This document shows, in pieces, positions 1 to 8,098 of a stretch of DNA of 64,000 nucleotides. Both the position numbers and the translations under genes were made by a program. Under the pieces are notes generated by a model. It had not been told where the DNA came from. It did not search any database and saw only the letters and a list, made by a program, of their open reading frames with translations. Every line of letters starts with the position of its first letter. Positions within the stretch are counted from its first letter, which is position 1. Origin of the DNA: Lentzea albida (lineage in GTDB: Bacteria > Actinomycetota > Actinomycetes > Mycobacteriales > Pseudonocardiaceae); contig NZ_FOFV01000015.1 of NCBI RefSeq assembly GCF_900111005.1, forward strand, positions 62,001 through 126,000, given 5' to 3'.

Positions 1-198
1 CGGCCGCTGGCCGATCATCCCGGCGGACGGCTCCAGCGCCACCACCGTCCGATCGCGCGGTTCGTAGGAACCGGTGCCCGCGCCGACGTCCGCGACGGAG
101 CGGGCGGTGCCGAGCGCGGAGGCGATCTCGGTCATCCACCGCGGATCGGTGCGCCGTCCCGACGCGTACCCGGCACCGATGTCGTCGTACAGGACCAC
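1..198 (-). CDS. SAM-dependent methyltransferase, N-terminal part (cut by window edge)
   Basis: On the minus strand an open frame runs off the left edge. It reads from a GTG at 198 through YDDIGAGYASGRRTDPRW, then VADVGAGTGSYE and VVALEPSAGMI. VGAGTGSY is the glycine-rich SAM-binding motif I of class I methyltransferases, and the acidic residue in VALEPS is motif II. About 66 residues are visible; the substrate-binding C-terminal part lies outside. A GGGG stretch about 8 nt upstream supports the GTG start, but the frame stays open further upstream, so the start is not certain. Substrate unknown. Confidence 0.65.
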   Translation of the reverse strand, partial: MVLYDDIGAGYASGRRTDPRWMTEIASALGTARSVADVGAGTGSYEPRDRTVVALEPSAGMIGQRP

Positions 199-290
199 GT
201 CCGCCCCCAGCAGGTCGATGTCCTTCGAACCTAGCGATTCCCCTGTGCCGGCTGGTCGCCGAGCAGGGGCGCCTCCTGAGCCGGAGCTGG

Positions 291-1043
291 TCAGACCTGG
301 ACCTGTCCTCCGTCCACGAAGAACTCGGCCCCGGTGGAGAACGAGCTCTGCTCGCTCGCGAGGAACGCGGCCATCGCGGCGACCTCCTCGGGCCTGCCCA
401 TGCGCTTGAGGGCGGTCGAGGAGGCGAGCGCCTCCTGGAAGTCCGCGGTGCTCTGACCGGCCTCGGCGGCGAGACCGGCGATGGCGGGCGTCTCGACCGG
501 GCCCGGTGTGATCACGTTGACCCTGATCCCGCGTGGTGCGAGCTCGGCGGCGAACGTGCGCCCCAGGCTGCGGATGGCGGCCTTCGACGCGGCGTACACG
601 CCCATGCCGGGAACGCCCTGGCTCGTGGTGGACGACGACAGCAGGATCACCGTCGTACCGGTTCCCATCAGCGGCAACGCCTTCTGCACGGTCTGCAGCG
701 TGCCCTTGACGTTGACCCCGAACTCGTGGTCGAACTGCTTTTCGGTGGCGTCCACGAGGCCGGCCGTCGTCCCCAGGCCCGCGTTCGCGACGACGGTGTC
801 GAGGGTGCGGCCGTCCTGGCGGACGACGTCGAAGAGGTGGTCGAGGTCGGAGGCCACGGACACGTCGCAGCGCACCGCCACGGCGTTCGGCCCGATCTCC
901 TTCGCGGCCGTCTCCAGCTCGGCCTCGCGCCGGCCGGTCAGGTAGACCCGCGCGCCGTCGTCGGCGAAGCGCTGCGCGATGGCGCGCCCGATCCCGGTCG
1001 AGCCGCCGGTGACGAGCGCCGTCTTGCCGGTCATCGTTCCCAT
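291..1043 (-). CDS. SDR family NAD(P)-dependent oxidoreductase
   Basis: A 250-residue classical short-chain dehydrogenase/reductase. It begins MGTMTGKTALVTGGSTGIGRA, giving the TGxxxGxG dinucleotide loop. NAG follows in the fourth strand, then a run of serines and YAASK, the YxxxK catalytic pair. The C-terminus reads GAEFFVDGGQVQV, typical of the family. The ATG at 1043 is preferred because GGTGG lies 6 nt upstream; an ATG at 1034 is also possible. A GTAAC-N7-GTTAC operator lies 16 nt upstream and is repeated in front of the neighbouring Rrf2 regulator, so redox- or electrophile-responsive control by that regulator is inferred. The substrate cannot be read from the sequence. Confidence 0.9.
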   Translation of the reverse strand: MGTMTGKTALVTGGSTGIGRAIAQRFADDGARVYLTGRREAELETAAKEIGPNAVAVRCDVSVASDLDHLFDVVRQDGRTLDTVVANAGLGTTAGLVDATEKQFDHEFGVNVKGTLQTVQKALPLMGTGTTVILLSSSTTSQGVPGMGVYAASKAAIRSLGRTFAAELAPRGIRVNVITPGPVETPAIAGLAAEAGQSTADFQEALASSTALKRMGRPEEVAAMAAFLASEQSSFSTGAEFFVDGGQVQV

Positions 1044-1059
1044 GATCCACCAATCAGAA

Positions 1060-1076
1060 GTAACCAAAATTGTTAC
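1060..1076. promoter_or_regulatory. Candidate Rrf2 operator in front of the SDR gene
   Basis: Inverted repeat GTAAC-CAAAATT-GTTAC. It matches the repeat at 1574-1590 upstream of the Rrf2 regulator in both arms and in the 7-nt spacing, and sits at a similar distance from the start codon. Binding by the adjacent Rrf2 protein is inferred. Confidence 0.65.
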
Positions 1077-1120
1077 ATCGGAGGTCGGCGTGAGCCCCGG
1101 CCGGGGTCGCGCGAGTTTTC

Positions 1121-1552
1121 CTAGTGAGGGGCGAGGACGTCTCTGAGGACGTCCTCCACGGTCGTGTCGGCCAGTTCGGCCCGAAGGGTCTGTTCGAGCC
1201 GGTCGTACACGGAGTTCATGGCGGGCTGGATGCGCGCGCCCACCACGCAGTCCTGCTTCGGCTCACCCCGGTGCATGCCGAACAGCGGGCCGGGGTCGAT
1301 CGCCTCGTAGACGTCCAGCAGCGTGATGCCGGCCAGGTCGCGGGTCACCGTCCAGCCGGCGCCGGAGCCGCGCTGCGACTTCACCAGCCCGGCCGCGCGC
1401 AGTTCGCCGAGCAGGCGCCGGATCACCACGGGATTGGTGTTGACGCTGGTGGCGACCTGTTCGGAGGTGGCGATGCCGTTGCCGAGGCGCTCGTTCAGGC
1501 CGATCCACGCCAGGGCGTGCACGGCCACGGTCAGCCTGCTGTTCGCGCTCAC
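1121..1552 (-). CDS. Rrf2 family transcriptional regulator
   Basis: 143 residues. The winged helix is visible: SRLTVAVHALAWIGL, then the recognition region SEQVATSVNTNPVVIRRLLGELRAAGLVKSQRGSGAGWTV, the typical Rrf2 wing. Only one cysteine is present (in KQDCVVG), so the three-cysteine Fe-S cluster motif of IscR/NsrR is absent; a YwnA-like sensor acting through another chemistry is more likely. The GTG start at 1552 is preferred over upstream alternatives because GGAGG lies 5 nt before it. Its own promoter region and that of the downstream SDR gene carry the same palindrome, which suggests autoregulation and control of the SDR. Confidence 0.88.
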   Translation of the reverse strand: MSANSRLTVAVHALAWIGLNERLGNGIATSEQVATSVNTNPVVIRRLLGELRAAGLVKSQRGSGAGWTVTRDLAGITLLDVYEAIDPGPLFGMHRGEPKQDCVVGARIQPAMNSVYDRLEQTLRAELADTTVEDVLRDVLAPH

Positions 1553-1573
1553 CGCCACCTCCTCCCGTTGGAA

Positions 1574-1590
1574 GTAACCGTAATTGTTAC
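1574..1590. promoter_or_regulatory. Candidate Rrf2 autoregulatory operator
   Basis: Inverted repeat GTAAC-CGTAATT-GTTAC, 21 nt upstream of the Rrf2 start codon; 15 of 17 positions equal the site at 1060-1076. A weaker related half-site (GTAAC) starts at 1634. Confidence 0.65.
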
Positions 1591-1707
1591 GACAGCCCGG
1601 CGCAACTCGCCGCCGGCCCGGCCGAGATCGCGGGTAACAATTCGGTTGAGCCGATGAACCTCTCCGTACGTACTCCCGGTCATGCGCCGCATGAGCGAGG
1701 AGTACGT

Positions 1708-3642
1708 ATGACGCACCGAGTGACGGACAGACGGAAGTTCCGCCTGATCGCTTCGTTGTCGGCGGTGGCCGTGGTCGCGGCGGGCACCGCCACGGTGGCG
1801 TTGGCCGCCAAGAACGGTGAGCCGGCACCGCTCACCGCGTTCGTACCCATTGAGCAGGTGGGCAAGAACGTCGTCGAGCCGAAGGTCGGGAAGAACGGCG
1901 CCGCAGGCGTGTTCACCGTGGACTGCGGCACGAACGAGAACGGCAAGTTCAGCGCCGACAACCCGGTCGCCCAGCCGGGTCTGAAGCACGGTGCCCAGCA
2001 CGTCCACGACTTCGTCGGCAACCTCTCGATCAGCGCGGAGTCGACCGACGAGAGCCTGGTCGACTCGGAGACGACCTGCCGCAACGGTGACCGTTCGTCC
2101 TACTTCTGGCCTGTCGTGCGCATCAACCCGAAGGCCAACCCGTCGTCCGTGGGCTCGAACCCGGACAAGATCAAGGAGAACGGCCCGGGCGAGGTCGCCT
2201 GCCCCGGTGTCGCGAACCGGCTGCCCGCCGTGCCGCAGCGGGTGCGCGACGAGATCATCCGCAACCTCCAGCAGCTCGCCCAGCAGCTCAGGGAGGCCAA
2301 CGACCGGGTGACGCGCGCCCAGAACCCGGCCGACCCGAACTTCGTCAACAACACCGTCCTCGGCCCGTTGCGCGCCAAGCGCGCCGCCACCCTCGACCGC
2401 ATCGCGACCGCGCTGAGCCGGTCCGGCCGCAAGCCGAACCTGACCTCCCTCGCGGACTGCGACCTGCGGTGGGGCCACGGCAACCACGGCGGCGGCAGCG
2501 GCCACAACCACTCGAAGCCGCGCAAGTTCGCCGCTGACGGCGTTCTGCAGCAGGCGGAGCAGAACGGTGCCGAGCAGAACGCGGCCGGGCAGAACGGCGC
2601 CGAGCAGGACGCCGCCACGCCCACCATCAAGTGCCCGTCGGTGCGCGAGGCGCTGCCCGGCGTGCCGGACCAGGCACTGGACGAGGTGGACAACAACCTC
2701 GAGCAGCTCGACAAGCAGATCGCCGAGGGCAACCAGCGCCTGGTGAAGACCAAGGGGCAGGGCGGGCCGAACTTCATCGACAACGCGATCCTCGGGCCGT
2801 TGAAGGACAAGCGGACCGCGACGATCGACCGGATCGCGATCGCGATCGGCCGCGCCGGCGAGAAGCCGCAGGGCCTGGAGCGCCTCGCGAAGTGCGGCCT
2901 CAACGAGGGCGAAGAGGGCAACGGCAACAACGGCGAGAACAACAACGGCAACGAGAACAACAACGGCGGCAACAACAACGGCGGCAACAACAACGGCGGC
3001 AACAACAACGGCGGTGCCACGACGACCGCTCCTGCCACCACCACCGCTCCTGCCACCACCGCCCCGCCGCTGGCCGCCCCCACGGGCAAGAACCTCGAGC
3101 TCGTCGGCAACAACGGCAAGATCGTCCGCCCGGCCCAGGTGAAGATCGAGTACCGCGGCAACGCGACCAGCAAGGTCACGGGCATGCCGAAGTTCCTGAA
3201 GATGGTCACCGGTGACGCCAAGCCGACCAGCCGCGGCCCCGCCAACGCCCGCGCGACGTGGACCTGCAGCGGGTTCGAGGACCGGCTCTCCGACAAGTAC
3301 GTCATCTGCCCGAACGGCAGCAAGGTCATGCGCGTGCACGACTTCGCGGGCTGCTGGGACGGTCAGAACGCCGACAGCGCCAACCACCGCGACCACGTCC
3401 GGTTCGCCGACAAGCAGACCGGCGCGTGCCCGCAGGGCTTCAAGGCCATCCCGCAGCTGCGGATCAGCATCTCCTACAACATCTCCCGCGACGTCCAGCA
3501 GAAGGGCCAGTACCAGCTCGACGCCTTCCCGGAGGAGGAGCACAACCCCTTCTCCGACCACAACGACTTCGCGAACGTCAACTCCGAGCAGACGATGGCG
3601 AAGATCGTGAAGTGCGTGAACGACGGCCGCAAGTGCTCCTGA
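1708..3642 (+). CDS. Secreted DUF1996 protein split by a duplicated inserted module
   Basis: 644 residues. An N-terminal basic/hydrophobic segment (residues 8-33) ending TVALA looks like a signal peptide. DUF1996 signatures follow: HVHDFVGN near residue 98 and ESLVDSETTC...SSYFWPV. The domain is then interrupted. Residues 165-251 and 309-396 are two copies of one module, each starting and ending with cysteine and sharing PNFVNN/PNFIDN, LGPL, AATLDRIA/TATIDRIA. An Asn/Gly tract (four NNNGG units) and a Thr/Ala/Pro linker follow. The C-terminal DUF1996 part (TGDAKPTS, WTCSGFEDR, VMRVHDFAGCWDG, HRDHVRF) closes the protein. The ATG at 1708 has GCGAGGAG 5-7 nt upstream, so earlier in-frame starts are rejected. 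Function unknown; extracellular location is inferred. Confidence 0.85.
   Translation: MTHRVTDRRKFRLIASLSAVAVVAAGTATVALAAKNGEPAPLTAFVPIEQVGKNVVEPKVGKNGAAGVFTVDCGTNENGKFSADNPVAQPGLKHGAQHVHDFVGNLSISAESTDESLVDSETTCRNGDRSSYFWPVVRINPKANPSSVGSNPDKIKENGPGEVACPGVANRLPAVPQRVRDEIIRNLQQLAQQLREANDRVTRAQNPADPNFVNNTVLGPLRAKRAATLDRIATALSRSGRKPNLTSLADCDLRWGHGNHGGGSGHNHSKPRKFAADGVLQQAEQNGAEQNAAGQNGAEQDAATPTIKCPSVREALPGVPDQALDEVDNNLEQLDKQIAEGNQRLVKTKGQGGPNFIDNAILGPLKDKRTATIDRIAIAIGRAGEKPQGLERLAKCGLNEGEEGNGNNGENNNGNENNNGGNNNGGNNNGGNNNGGATTTAPATTTAPATTAPPLAAPTGKNLELVGNNGKIVRPAQVKIEYRGNATSKVTGMPKFLKMVTGDAKPTSRGPANARATWTCSGFEDRLSDKYVICPNGSKVMRVHDFAGCWDGQNADSANHRDHVRFADKQTGACPQGFKAIPQLRISISYNISRDVQQKGQYQLDAFPEEEHNPFSDHNDFANVNSEQTMAKIVKCVNDGRKCS
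2956..3015 (+). repeat. Four tandem 15-bp units coding NNNGG
   Basis: Unit AACAACAACGGCGGC four times in a row, the last differing in the final base. It encodes the Asn/Gly linker between the inserted modules and the C-terminal half of the DUF1996 protein. Length variation by slippage is likely. Confidence 0.9.
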
Positions 3643-3675
3643 CCGTCGTCTGACCCACCACTCCGTGACACCACC

Positions 3676-3705
3676 AGGCGGGGCCGGCAGCTGCCGGCCC
3701 CGCCT
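3676..3705. terminator. Bidirectional terminator hairpin
   Basis: Perfect 15-bp palindrome (AGGCGGGGCCGGCAG and its complement) followed by TTT on the plus strand. It lies between the converging DUF1996 and anti-sigma genes. Confidence 0.85.
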
Positions 3706-3715
3706 TTACCGTGTG

Positions 3716-4351
3716 TCAGCGCCGGGGGAAGGTCGAGGTGAGTGCGACCGTCCCGGCGGCGTCGCGAACGACGAGACCGGAGGCGTTCGCGCGCAACACG
3801 GAGCTGTTCAGGTTGCAGCGCATGGGGTTCTCGCCGGTGCCGATGAACGAACCGGCGGACACCTCGCTGCCGTCGGTGCCGGTGACGGCGACCCGGTAGG
3901 TCTGCCCGGAGACGAACCCCTGTCCGTCGAGCTTGATCTCGACGCCCCAGGTGTGCGGGACGAGGGACGCCTCCGCCGTCACGCCCGGTGCCTGCAGGAC
4001 GAGCGCGACCGGTTCGAGGGGTGCGGTGGGGCGCAGGTACCACCAGGCGGCGCCGCCCGCGATCACCGCGGCGGCAGCGGCGGCGAGCAGCAGGGATCGG
4101 CGCAACCGCCGGCCGCGGTGGGCCCCGACTCGCCGCACCACGAGCTCTTCGAGGTGTGCGGGCACGGTGACGTCGTCGGCGTTCACACCGGACAGCGCCC
4201 GTGCCACGGGAGTGAGTTCGGCGACCGTGCGCCGGCAGTCCGCGCACGCGTCGAGGTGGTCCCGCACCGCGGTGAGCTCGGGCTCGGCGAGGTGGTCGAG
4301 GACGTAGGCGCCGAGCAGGTCCGTTCGCCGTTGGTGCACGAAGTCGTTCAC
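3716..4351 (-). CDS. Membrane anti-sigma factor with zinc-finger motif (RskA-like)
   Basis: 211 residues. The N-terminus carries H32-x3-C36-x2-C39 (DHLDACADC), the zinc-binding anti-sigma motif. One transmembrane segment follows at about residues 95-113 (LLLAAAAAAVIAGGAAWWY). The C-terminal part, predicted outside, resembles the RskA/anti-sigma-K domain. It starts at a GTG overlapping the stop of the sigma gene (GTGA, 4 nt), so the pair is translationally coupled. It should hold the ECF factor encoded just upstream inactive until an external signal triggers cleavage. The signal is not known. Confidence 0.87.
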   Translation of the reverse strand: MNDFVHQRRTDLLGAYVLDHLAEPELTAVRDHLDACADCRRTVAELTPVARALSGVNADDVTVPAHLEELVVRRVGAHRGRRLRRSLLLAAAAAAVIAGGAAWWYLRPTAPLEPVALVLQAPGVTAEASLVPHTWGVEIKLDGQGFVSGQTYRVAVTGTDGSEVSAGSFIGTGENPMRCNLNSSVLRANASGLVVRDAAGTVALTSTFPRR

Positions 4352-4869
4352 AGCCGCACCCCCATCTCCTCCATCGCGAGCCGCAGCGCCTTCAGTCCGA
4401 AGAAGACCCGGCTGCGCAGCGTCACCTTCGACACGCCGACCTCGGCGGCGACGTCCTCATAGGACCGGCCCCGCAGGTAAGTCTCCACCAGGGCCACGCG
4501 GTGATCGTCGCTGATCCTCAGCAGGGCCTGCTCCACCAGGCGTTGGTCGAGCACCGAGTCGGCGAAGTCGGAGGTGGCCGCGGGCGGGTCCGCCGCCACC
4601 GCGAGAAGCCGCCGCTCGTGCCGGACGCGTGCCCGCGCCTCGTCGATCACGACGTTGCGGGCGATGGCGAAGAGCCACACGCGCAGGCTCGCCAGGTCCG
4701 GGTCGAACCGCGCGGCGGAGCGCCAGGCCCTCAGGAACACCTCCTGCACGGCCTCCTCCGCCGCCTGGCCGTTCCCGAGCTGCCGGAGCGCGAAGCGGTA
4801 GATCTCCGGGCCGTGTGCGGCGTAGACGTCGCGGAGGTCCAGGTCACCTCGTTTGCCGATGATCGCCAT
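4348..4869 (-). CDS. ECF RNA polymerase sigma factor
   Basis: 173 residues with region 2 (YAAHGPEIYRFALRQLGNGQAAEEAVQEVFLRAWRSAARFDP, then VWLFAIARNVVIDEAR) and region 4 (DDHRVALVETYLRGRSYEDVAAEVGVSKVTLRSRVFFGLKAL). The layout and RskA-like partner recall the SigK/RskA type. The ATG at 4869 is chosen because the earlier in-frame extension is not conserved-looking. The DUF4394 gene starts divergently 145 bp away and is a plausible target, as sigma/anti-sigma loci often sit beside a gene they control; this is inference. Confidence 0.9.
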   Translation of the reverse strand: MAIIGKRGDLDLRDVYAAHGPEIYRFALRQLGNGQAAEEAVQEVFLRAWRSAARFDPDLASLRVWLFAIARNVVIDEARARVRHERRLLAVAADPPAATSDFADSVLDQRLVEQALLRISDDHRVALVETYLRGRSYEDVAAEVGVSKVTLRSRVFFGLKALRLAMEEMGVRL

Positions 4870-5013
4870 GAGCTCCCCGTCGCCTCTCCTGGAAGCCAGT
4901 TCGGCGCCGGGGCTGGGACGGATGGGTCTGATTTGTTCCGTTCGCGCTTCAACAGCGGCGGCCGACGCGTCGTACACACCCGTGTTCCGCGTTCACCGCA
5001 CCTGGGAGAAACC

Positions 5014-5859
5014 ATGCGCATCGTTCGCACGACCGTCATCGCCGCGGCGGCGGCACTGCTCGCCGGCGTGCTCGGCGCGGCGCCCGCCTCGGCGTCCGGC
5101 GACCAGCTCCGCGTCCACCTGCTCACCGACGACGGCGTGCTCAGCACCCGCACCTGGTCGTCCCCGCTGTTCGCCCAGCACCGCGTCCGCGTCACCGGCC
5201 TGAAGGCCCACGACCGGCTGGCGGGCATCGACGTGCGCCCCGCCACCGGCGTCCTCTACGCGATCGCCCGCTCCGGCCAGCTCTACACGCTCGACGCCCG
5301 CACCGGCCGCGCCACCGCCGTCGGCACCCCGGTCGCCCTCGACGGCACGGCGATCGGGTTCGACTTCAACCCGACCGTCGACCGCATCCGCCTCGTCACC
5401 TCGAACGGCCAGAACCTGCGCCTCGTTCCCGACACCGGCGCACTCGCCGCGACGGACGTCCCGCTGTCCTACGCGCCGGGTGACCGCGCGGCGGGCTCCA
5501 CACCCAAGGTGTCCGCGGCCGGCTACACCAACAGCGTCGCCGGAGCGACCTCCACGACGCTCTACGACCTCGACGCAGGCAAGGACACGCTCGTCACCCA
5601 GGGCACCGTCGCCGGCGTCACCCCGGTCGTGTCGCCGAACACCGGCCAGCTCTTCACCGTCGGCAGACTCGGCGTCGACGTGGAGAAGACCAACGGTTTC
5701 GACATCGCGACCGTCAACGGCCGCCACCACGCCCTCGCGGCCGTGCGTCCGTCGCTGCTGGGCGGGTCGCTGCTGGTGAGGATCAACCTGGAGACCGGCC
5801 GGGCCTCGGCCGTCGGACTCGCGGGCGGCGAGGTCGTCGGCGTGGCGTTCGCGAAGTAG
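5014..5859 (+). CDS. Secreted DUF4394 protein
   Basis: 281 residues. A clear signal peptide opens the protein (MRIVRTTVIAAAAALLAGVLGAAPASA, cleavage after ASA). The rest is beta-rich with repeated blocks such as GIDVRPATGVLYAIARSGQLYTLDARTGRAT, IGFDFNPTVDRIRLVTSNGQNLRLVPDTG and GGEVVGVAFAK, which fit DUF4394, a beta-propeller-like secreted family. GGGAG lies 7-8 nt before the ATG. It is divergent from the upstream sigma/anti-sigma operon. No catalytic motif is visible; role unknown. Confidence 0.85.
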   Translation: MRIVRTTVIAAAAALLAGVLGAAPASASGDQLRVHLLTDDGVLSTRTWSSPLFAQHRVRVTGLKAHDRLAGIDVRPATGVLYAIARSGQLYTLDARTGRATAVGTPVALDGTAIGFDFNPTVDRIRLVTSNGQNLRLVPDTGALAATDVPLSYAPGDRAAGSTPKVSAAGYTNSVAGATSTTLYDLDAGKDTLVTQGTVAGVTPVVSPNTGQLFTVGRLGVDVEKTNGFDIATVNGRHHALAAVRPSLLGGSLLVRINLETGRASAVGLAGGEVVGVAFAK

Positions 5860-5884
5860 CGGACGTGCTGCCGGAGTTCCTCCG

Positions 5885-6961
5885 TCACCGCCCCGCGAAG
5901 GCCTGGCGGAGGAACTCCAGCACGACGAAGCGCGCGGTCTGGGCGGGGATCGAGCCCCAGACGAGGTCGAAGCAGTGGTCGGCCCGCTTGAGCGCGACCA
6001 GCGTCGGCAGCTCCGGCGCCACCATGTACGGCGTGATCGTCTCGAGCGGCACCCACTGGTCCTGGGCCCCCGTGACGACGCAGACGCGTGCCGGCGCCGA
6101 CTCGACGTGAGCGAGGGGTGAACTCCACTCCCAGCGGTCCGCCACCTCCCGAGGCGTGCCGCCGAGGAAGTCGACCAGCGGGGACACCTCCCGGTCGACC
6201 GGACCGAAGCGCCTGCGCCGCAACGTGCCGTAGAGCGACAGCAGGTCCACCGGCCCGTACACCGACACGACCGCGCGCGGAAGGTCATCAAGACTCGCCG
6301 CGAGCAACGCGAGGTGCCCGCCCGCGGACGAACCGAACAACGCGATCCGGTCCGGATCGACACCGAGCTCGCCCGCGTGCGCCTCCACCCACCGCACCCC
6401 GTCGACCACGTCGAACGGAGCGACGTCCCACCGAGCAGGGGGAGCCAGCCGATAGCTGATGCACACGGCGCGATAACCGTTGTCCGCCAACCAGTTCGCA
6501 TACGCGCGCAGCTGCCGCCAGTTCCCGCTCGCCCACCCGCCGCCGTGCACGAGCACAACGGCGGGTCCTGTCGTCGTGCGGTCCGCCGGATGCCAGACAC
6601 CCAGCGGAAGACGAACGCCGTCGCGGGAGACGAGCTCGTGCGTCTCCGGCGCCCGAGCGCGGAGGAACCCGGTGAGGTCGAAGAACGCGGAAGTCAGGGA
6701 GGGACGGGCACCGATCGCCAGCGCCTGCCCCCACTGCGCTCCGGCCACGCAGACCTGCGCGCCCGCGGTGACCGCCGCGACGACCGCGAAGACGAGATCC
6801 CCGTCGACCACGGCCACGACGGCCAGCGCGGTCGCGAGCAGTGCCAGAGGAGGCGCGAGGCTCAGCGCCAGCGCGCGCACCACCCACAGCACCGGTGCGG
6901 GGGAGGGGAGCAGCGACACCGCCGCGAGCACGGCGATCAGCACGATGCCGGTCTGGTACAA
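5885..6961 (-). CDS. Alpha/beta hydrolase (HSL/esterase type) with N-terminal membrane segments
   Basis: About 358 residues. Hydrophobic helices fill roughly residues 1-90 (LIAVLAAVSLL, VRALALSLAPPLALLATALAVVAVV, LVFAVVAAVTAGAQV). A hydrolase domain follows with the oxyanion HGGGWASGNW motif, the nucleophile elbow GSSAGG, and DQWVP and DHCFD as likely acid and histidine sites. This arrangement is that of hormone-sensitive-lipase-like esterases. The longest frame starts with TTG at 6961; a GTG at 6943 is equally possible. It converges with the DUF4394 gene. Substrate unknown. Confidence 0.8.
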   Translation of the reverse strand: MYQTGIVLIAVLAAVSLLPSPAPVLWVVRALALSLAPPLALLATALAVVAVVDGDLVFAVVAAVTAGAQVCVAGAQWGQALAIGARPSLTSAFFDLTGFLRARAPETHELVSRDGVRLPLGVWHPADRTTTGPAVVLVHGGGWASGNWRQLRAYANWLADNGYRAVCISYRLAPPARWDVAPFDVVDGVRWVEAHAGELGVDPDRIALFGSSAGGHLALLAASLDDLPRAVVSVYGPVDLLSLYGTLRRRRFGPVDREVSPLVDFLGGTPREVADRWEWSSPLAHVESAPARVCVVTGAQDQWVPLETITPYMVAPELPTLVALKRADHCFDLVWGSIPAQTARFVVLEFLRQAFAGR

Positions 6962-7215
6962 GCCGATCGGCCTCTCGGACGGGCTTCAGCGCCGAGCCAC
7001 GCCGCCCAGCGCCGCGGACACCGGTGATTCGGCGACTTCCGCGGTGCGGATTGGTGTCGACGCGAAACGCGGCGCAGGCCGGGAGACGGGTCCCTCCCGG
7101 AGCACGCCGCCGGGGGACTCCGCGGGACGGCGTGAACCGTGCCACCGGTGGTCGGGCAGTCCGCCGCTCCCGGCCCGGCCAGGAGGGGCCCGGGTTCTCG
7201 GCCGGCCTTCCCGGT

Positions 7216-7950
7216 TCAGACGGTGGCGATCCCGGCGATCGGGTACCGCACCAGGCCCGTGCGGTGGTCGCCGTGCGGGACCAGGGCGTTCGAGGCTTCG
7301 TTCCCGGCCACGGTGACGACCTCGCGGTCGTCCCCCCGCTCGGCGAGCGTGGCGCGGAAGAGGTCGTCGAGGTAGTAGCGGTCGGGGCCGGCGATCTCGA
7401 CCACGCTGCCCCTCTCCAGCGTGGTGACGGCCTCGGCGAGCAGTTCGACGACCTCGTCCAGTTCGACCGGCTGGATGAGCGATCTCGGGGCGAGGACCTT
7501 TCCGTCCACGGTGTGCTGATCGGCCAGGACCGGAACGTAACTCTGGAACTGGGTGGCGCGCACGATGGTGGCGGGAATCGAGCCGGACCTCGCTGTCCTC
7601 TCCTGCGCCACTTTGCCCAGGTAGTAGCCGACCTCGGAAGCGTTCTCGTCTCCGACTCCGACGATGGAGAGCACGACGTGGTGGCGCACGCCTGCCCGCT
7701 CGCCTTCGGAGATCAGGTTCTTCGTGGACGTCTCGAAGAAGGAGATCGCCCCTTCGGGATCGAAGCGGTCGGTGTTGAGCACGTTCACGATGGTGTCGAC
7801 TCCGACGAGTGCGTCAGCGAGCCCGTCGTTCGAGATCACGTCGATCCCGTCCTCGAGCCCACCGGACACGACCTCGATTCCTTTCTCCTCCAGATTGGAG
7901 GCGAGACGAGCCCCCACACGACCGCGTCCACCTGCGATGAAGACCTTCAC
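7216..7950 (-). CDS. NAD(P)H-binding SDR/atypical epimerase, ECF41-regulon member 1
   Basis: 244 residues starting VKVFIAGGRGRVGARLASNL (GxxGxxG nucleotide loop). It is an atypical SDR of the NmrA/NAD(P)-binding group, without a clear YxxxK. The paralogue at 8099-8854 has the same layout and shared blocks (GVRHHVVLSIVGVGD versus GVGHHIALSIVGIDD; YYLGKVAQERTA versus YYAGKLAQERAV). The GTG at 7950 has GGAG 8 nt upstream. A CTCACA-N16-CGTCAT promoter lies 43 nt upstream, identical in both elements to those of the neighbouring sigma gene and paralogue. An oxidoreductase controlled by that sigma factor is inferred. Confidence 0.85.
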   Translation of the reverse strand: MKVFIAGGRGRVGARLASNLEEKGIEVVSGGLEDGIDVISNDGLADALVGVDTIVNVLNTDRFDPEGAISFFETSTKNLISEGERAGVRHHVVLSIVGVGDENASEVGYYLGKVAQERTARSGSIPATIVRATQFQSYVPVLADQHTVDGKVLAPRSLIQPVELDEVVELLAEAVTTLERGSVVEIAGPDRYYLDDLFRATLAERGDDREVVTVAGNEASNALVPHGDHRTGLVRYPIAGIATV

Positions 7951-7992
7951 TTCGCGACTCCGTTCGAGGCAGCGCCCGCTGCCCTCACCACT

Positions 7993-8020
7993 ATGACGAC
8001 GCAACGGAGAAGAATGTGAG
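7993..8020 (-). promoter_or_regulatory. ECF41-type promoter for the 7216-7950 gene
   Basis: On the minus strand CTCACA (8020-8015), 16 nt, CGTCAT (7998-7993). The same hexamers and spacing occur at 8954-8927 and 8969-8996. They resemble the reported ECF41 consensus (-35 TGTCACA, -10 CGTC). Confidence 0.8.
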
Positions 8021-8098
8021 GCGAGCACGCGGGAACGCCGTCCTGGCTCCTCGGCCGCGTCCGCTTCTCGTGGTGAGTGCGACGGCCGGCCCCCTGTC

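Noticed and set aside
1121..1552. IscR/NsrR Fe-S sensor
   Set aside because: Only one cysteine is present; the three-cysteine ligand set is absent.
2956..3015. CRISPR-like direct repeats
   Set aside because: The 15-bp units are adjacent without spacers and encode an Asn/Gly linker in frame.
1549..3561. 670-codon open frame antisense to the DUF1996 gene
   Set aside because: It reads as low-complexity Val/Ala/Arg/Leu strings on the opposite strand, the usual shadow of a GC-rich gene; the plus-strand protein has a signal peptide and recognisable blocks.
6962..7215. Possible short gene between the esterase and the first NAD(P)-binding protein
   Set aside because: Frames on both strands lack a ribosome-binding site and family-like sequence; I see nothing in this 254-bp stretch.
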